From Boseongicola sp. SB0675_bin_26 (lineage in GTDB: Bacteria; Pseudomonadota; Alphaproteobacteria; Rhodobacterales; Rhodobacteraceae), in assembly GCA_009843725.1 (NCBI GenBank), contig VYCX01000504.1, positions 1-7,822 of the forward strand: a stretch of 7,822 nucleotides of DNA, given 5' to 3'. How positions within the stretch are numbered: the stretch's first letter is position 1; every line of letters begins with the position of its first letter. The notes beneath the pieces were generated by a model that did no database searches, was not told the origin of the DNA, and saw only the letters and a program-made list of their open reading frames with translations. The position numbers and the translations under genes were made by a program. Of the stretch, positions 1 to 5,817 are shown piece by piece.

Positions 1-35
1 CGGCAGAGCGAATGATCCATTGCCAGCCAGACTTG

Positions 36-356
36 TCATGACTCGGTAGGGCTAGGTACCGGCTCGGTTGGCCGTGAACGCGGGAAGTCGAATATCCTGG
101 TTCGGCAGTGCCGATCAACCGTGCAGGCTATTCTCTTGCCGTTCGCGAGTTCGGCGCTACCGTCAAGCATGAAATCAGCCATTGCCAACGTACCATGTGG
201 CTTCAGGCGGGCGGTGGCGAGACTCTCGAGCCTGTCCTTGACGCGACGTCTGGCTGGCGTCGGTGTCTTTCCCTGGCGGTTGAGCCGCGCGACAAGCGTC
301 GACGCGAAGTTGAACGGACTACTCCCCTGCCCCTTCTTCTGCAGCGCCTGCCCCAC
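36..356 (-). CDS. Hypothetical protein, GTG start, overlaps end of NYN gene
   Basis: This is a 106-codon open frame starting with GTG inside the last codons of the NYN gene and ending in TGA; the overlap is 38 nt. I do not recognise the product. It is basic at the N-terminus (a KKGQG stretch, then ARRRVKDRL around residues 35-43) and shows no signal peptide, membrane segment or known motif. Third codon positions are fairly GC-rich, as in the real genes nearby. There is no good Shine-Dalgarno ahead of the GTG, so translation would depend on coupling to the upstream gene. It could also be a decayed gene or a chance frame; the opposite strand is open too, which weakens the case. Confidence 0.25.
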   Translation of the reverse strand: MGQALQKKGQGSSPFNFASTLVARLNRQGKTPTPARRRVKDRLESLATARLKPHGTLAMADFMLDGSAELANGKRIACTVDRHCRTRIFDFPRSRPTEPVPSPTES

Positions 357-1140
357 GCTTCAACGGGGTGAAGAGCCCGTCGATATGTTCGGACAGCTCC
401 GGGGAGACGCCCTGCCACAACGGATCCAGAATGAACTCAACGCCCTCGCGTCGTGCGAGCTTCGCAGCCGGCACGAAGTCACTGTCGCCGCTCACCAGGA
501 TGGCGGTGTCAATCTGGTTCTTCAGGCTCATCGAGGCGATGTCGAGACCGATTCGCATGTCCACGCCCTTTTGCCGCAGGCCGAAGGTGACGTCCCTTTC
601 TCCGACTTCCTGCCAGGCCTTTGTCAGCCTCTCGAGTTCGGCAAGCTGCTCTTCCCGTGCCAGATCGGGCGCTGACCGGGACTCTTGAAGAAGGACTTGC
701 AGAACTGGGAGCAGTTCACGCGTTTTGAGCAGCTTCTTCGTGAGGTTGGGCGATATCCGCCAATCAGATTCCTTGGTGACCGTGCCCAGCCGGAGCGCGA
801 ATTTTCGCTCTCGTCGCAGTGCATTGAACAGGTCACGACGAAAGGATGCCTGCGTACTCCTTCCGAAATCGACGCGGCGATTCGAGATCGGGTGCTGGGA
901 AACGCCCTCGTACGGGGATGCATCGTAGTAGAAGATGCGATAGACGTGATCTAGCCACCGACTCTCCTCCTTAACCTCCCAAGACTCGCCGATCAATCTT
1001 TGGACGTGGCGTCGACACATGACCCGGGCGGATTTCGCAACGGCTTCCGGGCTGTCGCAAAAATTTCGCTCGACGATCTTCGGCAGCCGCTTCAGGAAAA
1101 ACCCGCCGTCGATGAGCACGGAAACGCGCCTGATTCTCAT
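319..1140 (-). CDS. NYN domain protein (LabA/DUF88-like, PIN-fold putative RNase)
   Basis: This 273-residue cytoplasmic protein reads as a NYN domain, the PIN-like metal-dependent nuclease fold of the LabA/DUF88 group. The first strand is hydrophobic and ends in the acidic IDGG motif (D11). A second core strand has YYDASP (71-76). The C-terminal half carries KGVDM (191-195), D200, and the signature SGDSDF (217-222), the acidic cluster that binds metal in this fold. The segment at about 80-185 is charged and helical and makes the protein longer than a minimal NYN domain of about 160-190 residues. The asparagine often found three residues after the first aspartate is replaced here (DGGF). The start at 1140 is preferred over an in-frame ATG at 1248 because homology begins at MRIRRVSVLIDGG and a strong GGGAGGGG ribosome site lies just ahead. 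RNase activity is inferred from the family; the target is unknown. Confidence 0.85.
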   Translation of the reverse strand: MRIRRVSVLIDGGFFLKRLPKIVERNFCDSPEAVAKSARVMCRRHVQRLIGESWEVKEESRWLDHVYRIFYYDASPYEGVSQHPISNRRVDFGRSTQASFRRDLFNALRRERKFALRLGTVTKESDWRISPNLTKKLLKTRELLPVLQVLLQESRSAPDLAREEQLAELERLTKAWQEVGERDVTFGLRQKGVDMRIGLDIASMSLKNQIDTAILVSGDSDFVPAAKLARREGVEFILDPLWQGVSPELSEHIDGLFTPLKRGAGAAEEGAGE

Positions 1141-1142
1141 GA

Positions 1143-1150
1143 CCCCTCCC
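1143..1150 (-). promoter_or_regulatory. Strong Shine-Dalgarno that fixes the NYN start
   Basis: GGGAGGGG followed by TC and then ATG on the minus strand. It is purine-rich and ideally spaced. It decides the start at 1140 against the upstream in-frame ATG at 1248, which lies beyond the predicted transcription start. Confidence 0.7.
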
Positions 1151-1161
1151 GCAAAGGAAAA

Positions 1162-1217
1162 GCCCCAAGCTTTCTGCACATGCTCAGGATACGTGAGCGG
1201 GCGTACTTGCTTGGGGC
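1162..1217 (-). promoter_or_regulatory. Structured 5' leader of the NYN mRNA (nested hairpins)
   Basis: On the minus strand a perfect 9-bp stem pairs GCCCCAAGC (1217-1209) with GCTTGGGGC (1170-1162). Inside it a 5-bp stem pairs GCTCA (1198-1194) with TGAGC (1186-1182) around a 7-nt loop. The outer 3' arm is followed by TTTTCCTTT and then the GGGAGGGG ribosome site. The outer 5' arm contains CCCC, which could alternatively pair with the G-rich ribosome site, so a translation or attenuation switch is conceivable. I do not recognise a known riboswitch or Rfam family. The structure is seen directly; regulation is inference. Confidence 0.45.
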
Positions 1218-1229
1218 GGATAATGATGC

Positions 1230-1258
1230 AGGCTAGTGTCTGCCACATCGAAAATCAA
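1230..1258 (-). promoter_or_regulatory. Putative sigma-70 type promoter of the NYN gene
   Basis: On the minus strand, TTGATT (1258-1253) is separated by exactly 17 bp from TAGCCT (1235-1230). This resembles an alphaproteobacterial housekeeping promoter with a good -35 and a weak -10. It would start transcription near 1223, immediately ahead of the nested hairpin, giving a leader of roughly 80 nt. It is predicted by eye only. Confidence 0.4.
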
Positions 1259-1373
1259 GTCCCTTCCGCTCTGAACCAGGGCTTTCCCACGCTTTAATCC
1301 GTTTGATTCTGCTTGACGTCGGGCATGCGCGCGTTTCGGTGCGGCCAGCAGTTTCCTCTGACGTTTCCGCGCT

Positions 1374-1387
1374 GGATGCGCGCATCC
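1374..1387. repeat. 14-bp perfect palindrome
   Basis: GGATGCG followed directly by CGCATCC. It lies just past the point where the RND-like similarity on the minus strand stops, and is followed by the overlapping 8-bp palindrome CGAGCTCG (1387-1394). It shares the core GCGCYGGATGCG with the palindrome at 1866-1881. A single 14-bp palindrome is not improbable by chance in a window this long. Confidence 0.5.
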
Positions 1388-1390
1388 GAG

Positions 1391-1470
1391 CTCGCGTCGG
1401 GCGCGCCGGTACTTGCTCAGGAAATGCACCGTGTCGTCGACCACGATGCCAAGCGTCATGGCGGCAACGC
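1391..1470 (-). pseudogene. Fragment of an RND/MMPL-family transporter
   Basis: Read on the minus strand, about 27 residues match the conserved transmembrane region of RND superfamily (MMPL/COG1033) transporters: VAAMTLGIVVDDTVHF followed by LSKYRRARRE. The paired aspartates and the following H-F are the family's typical segment at the cytoplasmic end of a membrane helix. An intact relative is roughly 750-1000 residues, so this is a tiny remnant. Flanking translation in the same frame does not resemble the family on either side, and the similarity ends beside a palindrome at 1374-1387. The recognition rests on memory of the motif, not on a search. Confidence 0.5.
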
Positions 1471-1735
1471 CAGTCTCCGCACTGCTTGCGCGATCGGCTT
1501 TCCGGTAGAGCGACTCACACCCGACTCCCTGACCTGGCCCTGACGGTTTCAGCCGTCGCGCGGCACGCAGTTCCCGAACGGGCCGTGACGTCGTCCTGCC
1601 GGTCAATTCGACTGGTGCAATTTCCTGGCAGACGTCCGGCCGCTTTCCTGGTCGAGCCGGAAGGCCGGCCCCGACCTTCGCGCCCAACCGGACCAACGCC
1701 TCCACCCAGCCTCCGCCGAAGCCGGCGGGCTTCCG

Positions 1736-1751
1736 AGGGGCGCACGCCCCT
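1736..1751. repeat. Inverted repeat, 7-bp arms with 2-nt spacer
   Basis: AGGGGCG, CA, CGCCCCT. It is a GC-rich near-palindrome in the gene-poor stretch, with no T-tract on either strand, so it is not a convincing intrinsic terminator. Confidence 0.4.
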
Positions 1752-1865
1752 TCGAGACGACGCGCAACCCGAAGGACGGCACGCGTCGGTGCACGGCATC
1801 GTCGTCGGGAACGGCCCCTGTTCCAGGTGTGTCGGTCAACGTCGTCATGCCGGTTGTGCCAGATC

Positions 1866-1881
1866 CATCCGGCGCCGGATG
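1866..1881. repeat. 16-bp perfect palindrome
   Basis: CATCCGGC followed directly by GCCGGATG. It shares the core GCGCYGGATGCG (11 of 12 bases) with the palindrome near 1374-1387, about 500 bp away, which suggests a common short repeat family rather than two unrelated accidents. Confidence 0.5.
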
Positions 1882-1935
1882 CGACAGCGGCAGGTGCTGC
1901 ACGCCCTGACCGGCCATCCGCTCGGGAGCCGGTCC

Positions 1936-2190
1936 GGCGGACGGAAGACCGGCGGCAGCAAACGCTGCCTTGATGCGGTCGAATGCGTCCCAGGCTTGGG
2001 CAGCGATGCACCAGCCGTCCTCATGCTTCACCAGCACGACGCCCGAGATGTCTCGTGCGACCCCGTGCCGCCCTCGACCATCTCGCGGCCGGCGAGCGCG
2101 ACGGCCATGTTGCCGCAAACCTGGACATGACATCCGACTCCCGTCTCGGCGAAGCTATCCAGCCCCTTCTCGCGGAGTCGCATGATCCGC
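1936..2190 (-). pseudogene. NTF2-like (SnoaL-type) domain gene, 5'-truncated and frameshifted
   Basis: Minus-strand translation from about 2185 gives MRLREKGLDSF, then HVQVCGNMAVALAGREMVEGG; after a -1 frameshift it continues ARDISGVVLVKHEDGW, CIAAQAWDAFDRIKAAF and AAAGLP. The pattern (a strand with H-x-x-V-x-G-N-x-A-V-A, then S-G-x-x-L-V-K-x-x-D-G-W-x-I-A-A-Q-A-W-D) is that of the C-terminal sheet of NTF2-like/SnoaL proteins, usually about 120-140 residues. The frame break falls at a CCCC run on the plus strand (2061-2064). The N-terminal third is missing: an in-frame TGA appears upstream, at the junction with the tRNA fragment. At the 3' side there is no stop near the expected end. It is clearly not functional as read. 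Confidence 0.6.
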
Positions 2191-2230
2191 AGTCAGTGGG
2201 TCGCAGGTTCGAATCCTGCACGGCTCACCA
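2191..2230 (+). other. 3' fragment of a tRNA (probably tRNA-Lys), candidate attachment site
   Basis: A perfect T arm is present: stem GCAGG (2203-2207), loop TTCGAAT, stem CCTGC (2215-2219). It is followed by the 7-nt acceptor strand ACGGCTC (2220-2226), discriminator A and encoded CCA (2228-2230). TCAGTGGGTC just upstream looks like the 3' side of an anticodon stem plus variable loop. The complementary acceptor strand GAGCCGT, the D arm and a proper anticodon loop are absent upstream, so this is not a complete tRNA gene. The combination fits the 3' half of alphaproteobacterial tRNA-Lys, by memory. Such 3' fragments are the usual identity segment left by tRNA-integrating elements. The truncated NTF2-like gene abuts its upstream side. 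Confidence 0.7.
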
Positions 2231-2487
2231 CACAATGTTCAGTTCGGCACAGGGAAGTGAGGCCAATCTGCCTCCGGCATTTCGCAAGGCCATGCTTTGC
2301 CAGGTCGCACGCTGAATGGAACAGCCCAATGAACCGGCCCGGGGCAGTTCCTGAAGTCCGGCGAACAGGCGAGGCTTCAACATCAACTGATGACGCGAAA
2401 GCGGCCCGCAGTCGCGCCGATGCGGTTTTCGGCAAATTTCAGTTGCAATTCCGAGAGCGGAATCCTTCAGGCTTGCGCCCACGATCG

Positions 2488-2886
2488 TCAATCGGCTTCC
2501 GTTTCCGGAAATTGGCGCTTGACCGTCGCGAGCAGCGCCTCAACCTGCTCGATGGCCTCGGGTCGATCTGACAGGCGGGCGCCAGGATCAGCGGCCGCGT
2601 AACGTAGACGGAAGGCGCAATGGGGTAAATTCCACCAGCTCATCGAAATCGGCGACATCGGCCCCACTGACGCCCAACATGTCCAACAGAGCCGCCAGAT
2701 CGTGCGACAGCGGGTAACTCGGCCCCGCAAGGCAAGCCATGCCTTGAGCAGCTTCTCCGCAGCATGCTGGACATGGAAACCGAAGATCTTGTCTGCGAAT
2801 ATGGTCGCTTCGCCCATGCCGCGAAGTGCCGAAATGTCTCTCTCAGCAGCGTCCGCGAGGTCCCGCGCCTGCTCAGAATCGATCAT
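2488..2886 (-). pseudogene. HEPN domain gene (toxin-type partner of MNT), with compensated frameshifts
   Basis: The frame is open for 132 codons, but the protein only makes sense in two phases. Residues 1-55 (MIDSEQARDLADAAERD, then HVQHAAEKLLKAWLALRG) are a classic COG1895-type HEPN helical domain. After about 2717 the family sequence continues in another frame (YPLSHDLAALLDMLG, then DVADFDELVEFTPLR) until about 2614, where the first frame resumes with RLRYAAADPG and EQVEALLATVKRQF. Thus one base is lost near 2717-2721 and one gained near 2614-2620, scrambling about 35 central residues without creating a stop. HEPN proteins paired with MNT nucleotidyltransferases act as RNase toxins in known systems. 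Here the start overlaps the MNT stop by one base (TGATG), the expected operon arrangement. As read it is probably inactive. Confidence 0.75.
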
Positions 2887-3182
2887 CAGGGTCGTTCATA
2901 GAGCAACCCGCCTTCGCGCCAGCGGTTGGCCTCGTCAGCACTATAGACAAGGATGTCCGTGGGTACGTGGAACTTCGCAAGCGCGCCAAGGGCGTGCCTC
3001 CTCGGCGCCACGATCCCGCCCAGTCCCGAACGGTTCGGCCTTGACCACCTCCAGATCCACGTCCGAGTTCGCGTCAGCGTCTCCACGGCATCGAGAACCA
3101 AAAGGATCACCTGCTCGGGATCAGCCACCTCAACGATGGTTGCAGTCACCTGCCGCAAAAGCGCATCGTCAACCCGTACCAT
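2886..3182 (-). pseudogene. MNT nucleotidyltransferase gene (antitoxin-type partner of HEPN), with compensated frameshifts
   Basis: The frame is open for 98 codons from the ATG at 3182, preceded by AAAGG at good spacing. The N-terminus (MVRVDDALLRQVTATIVEVADPEQVI) and C-terminus (KFHVPTDILVYSADE, then RWREGGLLYERP) match minimal nucleotidyltransferases. The catalytic segment is in a different phase: from 3099 to about 3043 the other frame reads GSRCRGDADANSDVDLEVV, the GSx10DxD NTase signature. A base is lost at the TTTT run (plus-strand 3100-3103) and one gained near 2997. The continuous ORF therefore lacks the active site that would transfer AMP to the HEPN partner in known systems. The tail also seems to lack about 10 residues that family members usually have between NRWR and the final LYERP. 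The next gene is the HEPN partner. Confidence 0.75.
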
Positions 3183-3285
3183 GCTCGCCTTTCCACATCT
3201 GGATGGCATTCCAATCCCCGAAACCGGCGACCACGAGAAAGGATTCAGGCTCGAACTCGCCGACAATCTGGCGACGCCATTTCAT
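3169..3285 (-). CDS. Possible small ORF of 38 residues upstream of MNT
   Basis: It starts with ATG at 3285, reads MKWRRQIVGEFEPESF and continues to GEHGTG, ending in TGA 14 nt inside the MNT coding start. The composition is protein-like (FLVVAGFGDW, WKGEHG), but I recognise no family and the ribosome site is weak. It could be a short leader peptide coupled to MNT, the tail of a lost gene, or chance. Confidence 0.2.
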   Translation of the reverse strand: MKWRRQIVGEFEPESFLVVAGFGDWNAIQMWKGEHGTG

Positions 3286-3428
3286 GGCACCAGGATGGAA
3301 GCGTCGTCAAATGAACTCAAGAACTTAGCCGTGCTTGGGAGCCCTTGATTCGGAAAAGTACAGGGTCGGCACTCGCCATGCGGACGCCCCTTCGGGCACC
3401 GGCACTCGGCAGACGCGCAACGGATTGA

Positions 3429-5387
3429 TCACAGATCGATACGGTACCGAACGAAGCCGTCCTCGCCCTCGCCGGCAGGCTCGATCGAGACACCCTTGAC
3501 GTCCGAGACGACGTCGACGCTCTTCGGCCCTGTGTCGAACAGAACGGAAGTGCCGGGCAACTCCTTGAACGTCCAGTTGGCATCAGCCGCCGGGTCAATG
3601 GTTCCCTGATCCACAATGTAGCGCACAATGACGTCCCGGTTCGTGTCGGGTGCCTCGAATACGATGGTCGAGCCATCAGCACCTGGAAAGTAGCCACCGC
3701 CGCTCGCACGGTAGTTGTTGGTGGCAATCACGAACTCCGCCTCCAGATCCAGCGGCCCGCCATTGTAGGTCAAGTCCACGATTCGATGGGAGTCGGAGGC
3801 AATCAGTTCGCCACGCGAATTGAACCTCGATGGCTGGCTCAGGTCGATCTTGTACTGAACGCCGTCGATCACGTCGAAGTTGTAGGACGGGAAGTCTGGG
3901 TTCAGCAGAAGCTGGCCGTCCTTGCCCGGAGTCACCTGATTGAAGATGCCGGCCGACCGTTCCAGCCAATCCTTGACCTGCTGGCCGGTGACTTTCACGG
4001 CCCGCACGGTGTTGGGATAGAGATACAGGTCCGCCACGTTCTTTATGGCCACGTCACCAACCGGGACGTCGGTGTAGTACTCCGGACCACCGCGCCCGCC
4101 CGCCTTGAAGGGTGCGGCAGCAGAAAGCAGCGGCAATCCTTCAAACTCAGTTCCCTTAAGCATCTCCGTCACGTACCAGACTTGCGCCCTTGACACGATC
4201 TGGACCGAAGGGTCATCGGCCACGAGCGCAAAGTAGGAGTGGAGCGGGGCCGACGTCTTGCCGACCGCGCGGCGAACATAGGCAAGCGTCGCGTCATGCA
4301 TGTCGGCGACGCTGTCGAGAACGGCTTGATCGCTTTCGACAAGCGCCGTTGTCGAGCGATCCTCGTTGCGCTTCGAGATCGGGCGCGCCTCGGAACTGTG
4401 GCCGACAACGCGCCATTCACCACCTGAAGTCTCCAGCATCAGGTCGATGACCCCCAGATGGGAGCCCCAGAATCCGGCCATTACGGCGGGCTTTCCGTGG
4501 ATCGTGCCGTTGGTCACATCGACGGCGGGCCTGCCCGCGTAGGTCGCGGAAGGAAACACGTTGTGATGGTGCCCTGAGAGCACGGCATCAATGCCCTCGA
4601 TCGCGGCAAGCGGCACCGACGCGTTGCCCATGAATTCGGCATGCCTTGCCGCGCCGATGCCGGAGTGCGACAGCGCGATGATGACATCGGCACCCTGTTC
4701 CTTCATCACCGGGACATAGGCCCTCGCCGCATCGACGATGTCGCGGGCATGCACGTTGCCCTCCAGATGGCGACGGTCCCACATCATGATCTGCGGCGGC
4801 ACGAATCCGATCAGGCCGATCCTGATCTGGTGCGTCTGCCCGATGCCGTCGACAATCTCCTTGTCCATCACGACATAGGGCGGGACCAAGGTGACGTCGC
4901 TGGTGGGATCGGCGCCTAGTTCCTTTGAGACATTGGCGGAAATCACCGGGAAATTGGCGCCGACAAGAGATTTCATCAGGAAGTCGAGCCCGTAGTTGAA
5001 CTCGTGATTGCCGAGCGTCGATGCGTCGAATTCCAGCGTGTTCAGCGCGGTGATGATCGGGTGCATGTCTCCGTCCTTCATGCCCCGCTCGTAGGCCATG
5101 TAATCTCCCATTGGATTGCCCTGCAGGAAATCGCCGTTGTCATAGAGAACCGAGTTCGTGGCTTCCGACCGGATCTCGCGCACGATCGAGGCCGCGCGTG
5201 CAAGGCCCATCGTGTCGCGCTCGCGGTCGGCGTAGTAGTCGTAGGGCCAGATGTGCATATGAAGGTCGGTGGTCTCCATGACCCGGAGGTGGGCCTGATT
5301 GGCGACGGCATTTGCGGAGAACGGGTGCAGCGCCGCAAAGCTGGCCGTTGCCGCAAGGAATCCCCGGCGATTGAAGGCAATAGACAT
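3429..5387 (-). CDS. cpdB: Tat-exported bifunctional 2',3'-cyclic-nucleotide 2'-phosphodiesterase/3'-nucleotidase (CpdB-like)
   Basis: The product is 652 residues, close to E. coli CpdB. The family hydrolyses 2',3'-cyclic nucleotides and 3'-nucleotides in the periplasm, releasing nucleosides and phosphate for scavenging. Residues 1-29 are a twin-arginine signal (NRRGFLAAT, R7-R8) with AxA cleavage options ending at A27 or A29. The metallophosphatase domain follows: DLHMH (41-45), DNGDFLQGNPMGDY (83-96), GNHEFNYG (126-133), LSHSGIG (239-245), GHHHNVFP (272-279). The 5'-nucleotidase C-terminal domain has YLYPNTVRAVKVTG (455-468), YNFDVIDGVQYKIDLS (502-517) and ATNNYRASGGGYFPG (555-569). All expected motifs are present and the frame is intact. 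The start at 5387 has GGGG upstream; in-frame ATGs at 5399 and 5420 are alternatives, the last overlapping the end of an upstream open frame as ATGA. I see no clear terminator after the stop. Confidence 0.93.
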   Translation of the reverse strand: MSIAFNRRGFLAATASFAALHPFSANAVANQAHLRVMETTDLHMHIWPYDYYADRERDTMGLARAASIVREIRSEATNSVLYDNGDFLQGNPMGDYMAYERGMKDGDMHPIITALNTLEFDASTLGNHEFNYGLDFLMKSLVGANFPVISANVSKELGADPTSDVTLVPPYVVMDKEIVDGIGQTHQIRIGLIGFVPPQIMMWDRRHLEGNVHARDIVDAARAYVPVMKEQGADVIIALSHSGIGAARHAEFMGNASVPLAAIEGIDAVLSGHHHNVFPSATYAGRPAVDVTNGTIHGKPAVMAGFWGSHLGVIDLMLETSGGEWRVVGHSSEARPISKRNEDRSTTALVESDQAVLDSVADMHDATLAYVRRAVGKTSAPLHSYFALVADDPSVQIVSRAQVWYVTEMLKGTEFEGLPLLSAAAPFKAGGRGGPEYYTDVPVGDVAIKNVADLYLYPNTVRAVKVTGQQVKDWLERSAGIFNQVTPGKDGQLLLNPDFPSYNFDVIDGVQYKIDLSQPSRFNSRGELIASDSHRIVDLTYNGGPLDLEAEFVIATNNYRASGGGYFPGADGSTIVFEAPDTNRDVIVRYIVDQGTIDPAADANWTFKELPGTSVLFDTGPKSVDVVSDVKGVSIEPAGEGEDGFVRYRIDL

Positions 5388-5420
5388 CGTGCACCCCATG
5401 TTTTCTTTGCTGTGACTCAT

Positions 5421-5817
5421 TCTGTACCGGGTGCAGCGAATGTAGTCCATGCCCGCGCCAGCAACGGGCCGGACAGCATCTGCCCGTGATCGCTGTCGAG
5501 GGTCCTGTCGCAACCGGGCAACAGCTTCCCGAGGACGGAAGGGTCTGCATGTGCGATCGACTGCAGATCAGGAGGGCCGGTCTGACATGGAATGCCAGGC
5601 GCGGGACGGGCGGAACTTGATTCAGTGGGCGCCCGGCGTGGCAATGTCCTGAGGTCGGCGGCTTCGTCGCATTGATGCGCCCCGGACCGCCTTGCCGCAG
5701 CTCGCGCAGCCCGACCAGGCGTGCTTCCTCGCAAGCTCGGCGATTTGGTCCTTGAATCAGAACTGGCCCTGCGCAACGCAGGAGCATAAGTTTGTCAATG
5801 AATTGATGAGGAAAGAC
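5421..5817. other. Divergent intergenic region between cpdB and the methyltransferase
   Basis: About 400 bases that should carry the promoters of two divergent genes; I found no clean -35/-10 pair for either. On the minus strand an open frame of 119 codons (5417-5776) ends 'LLPGCDRTLDSDHGQMLSG', then PLLARAWTTFAAPGTE. Its last 50 or so codons have GC-rich third positions and protein-like composition, and its stop overlaps an ATG of cpdB as ATGA. I do not recognise it; the earlier part looks non-coding, so a C-terminal gene remnant is possible. Confidence 0.4.
5768..5782. repeat. Short hairpin/inverted repeat, 6-bp arms
   Basis: CCTGCG, CAA, CGCAGG, centred about 40 nt upstream of the methyltransferase start. 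It could be an operator or a leader hairpin. It has no T-tract, so it is not a terminator. Confidence 0.35.

Larger units (their letters stand above)
1259..1935. other. Gene-poor stretch with remnants and palindromes
   Basis: About 680 bases without a believable intact gene. Both strands carry long open frames (for example 1303-2130 plus and 1184-2011 minus), but their translations are arginine-, proline- and serine-rich strings typical of high-GC non-coding sequence. What it does hold is a short RND transporter scrap at 1391-1470 and perfect or near-perfect palindromes at 1374-1387, 1736-1751 and 1866-1881. It reads as degraded sequence. Confidence 0.55.

Noticed and set aside
1303..2130. 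275-codon plus-strand ORF and 275-codon minus-strand ORF (1184-2011)
   Set aside because: Both are long only because the sequence is GC-rich; translations are R/P/S-rich with no family resemblance except the short RND scrap, and the NTF2-like and NYN signals lie in conflicting frames.
2155..2230. Complete tRNA gene
   Set aside because: The T arm and 3' acceptor are perfect, but no 5' acceptor strand, D arm or anticodon loop can be formed from the bases upstream.
2021..2435. Minus-strand ORFs across the tRNA fragment containing MQDSNLRPT and RAGFEPATH
   Set aside because: These peptides are what the reverse complement of a tRNA T arm encodes; they are well-known false gene calls and support the tRNA fragment instead.
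1744..3394. 11-base match ACGCCCCTTCG at 1744 and 3384
   Set aside because: Too short, GC-rich, and not extended on either side; it is compatible with chance.
3381..3400. GCCC/GGGC hairpin after the cpdB stop as a terminator
   Set aside because: The stem is only 4 bp and there is no T-run on the minus strand after it.
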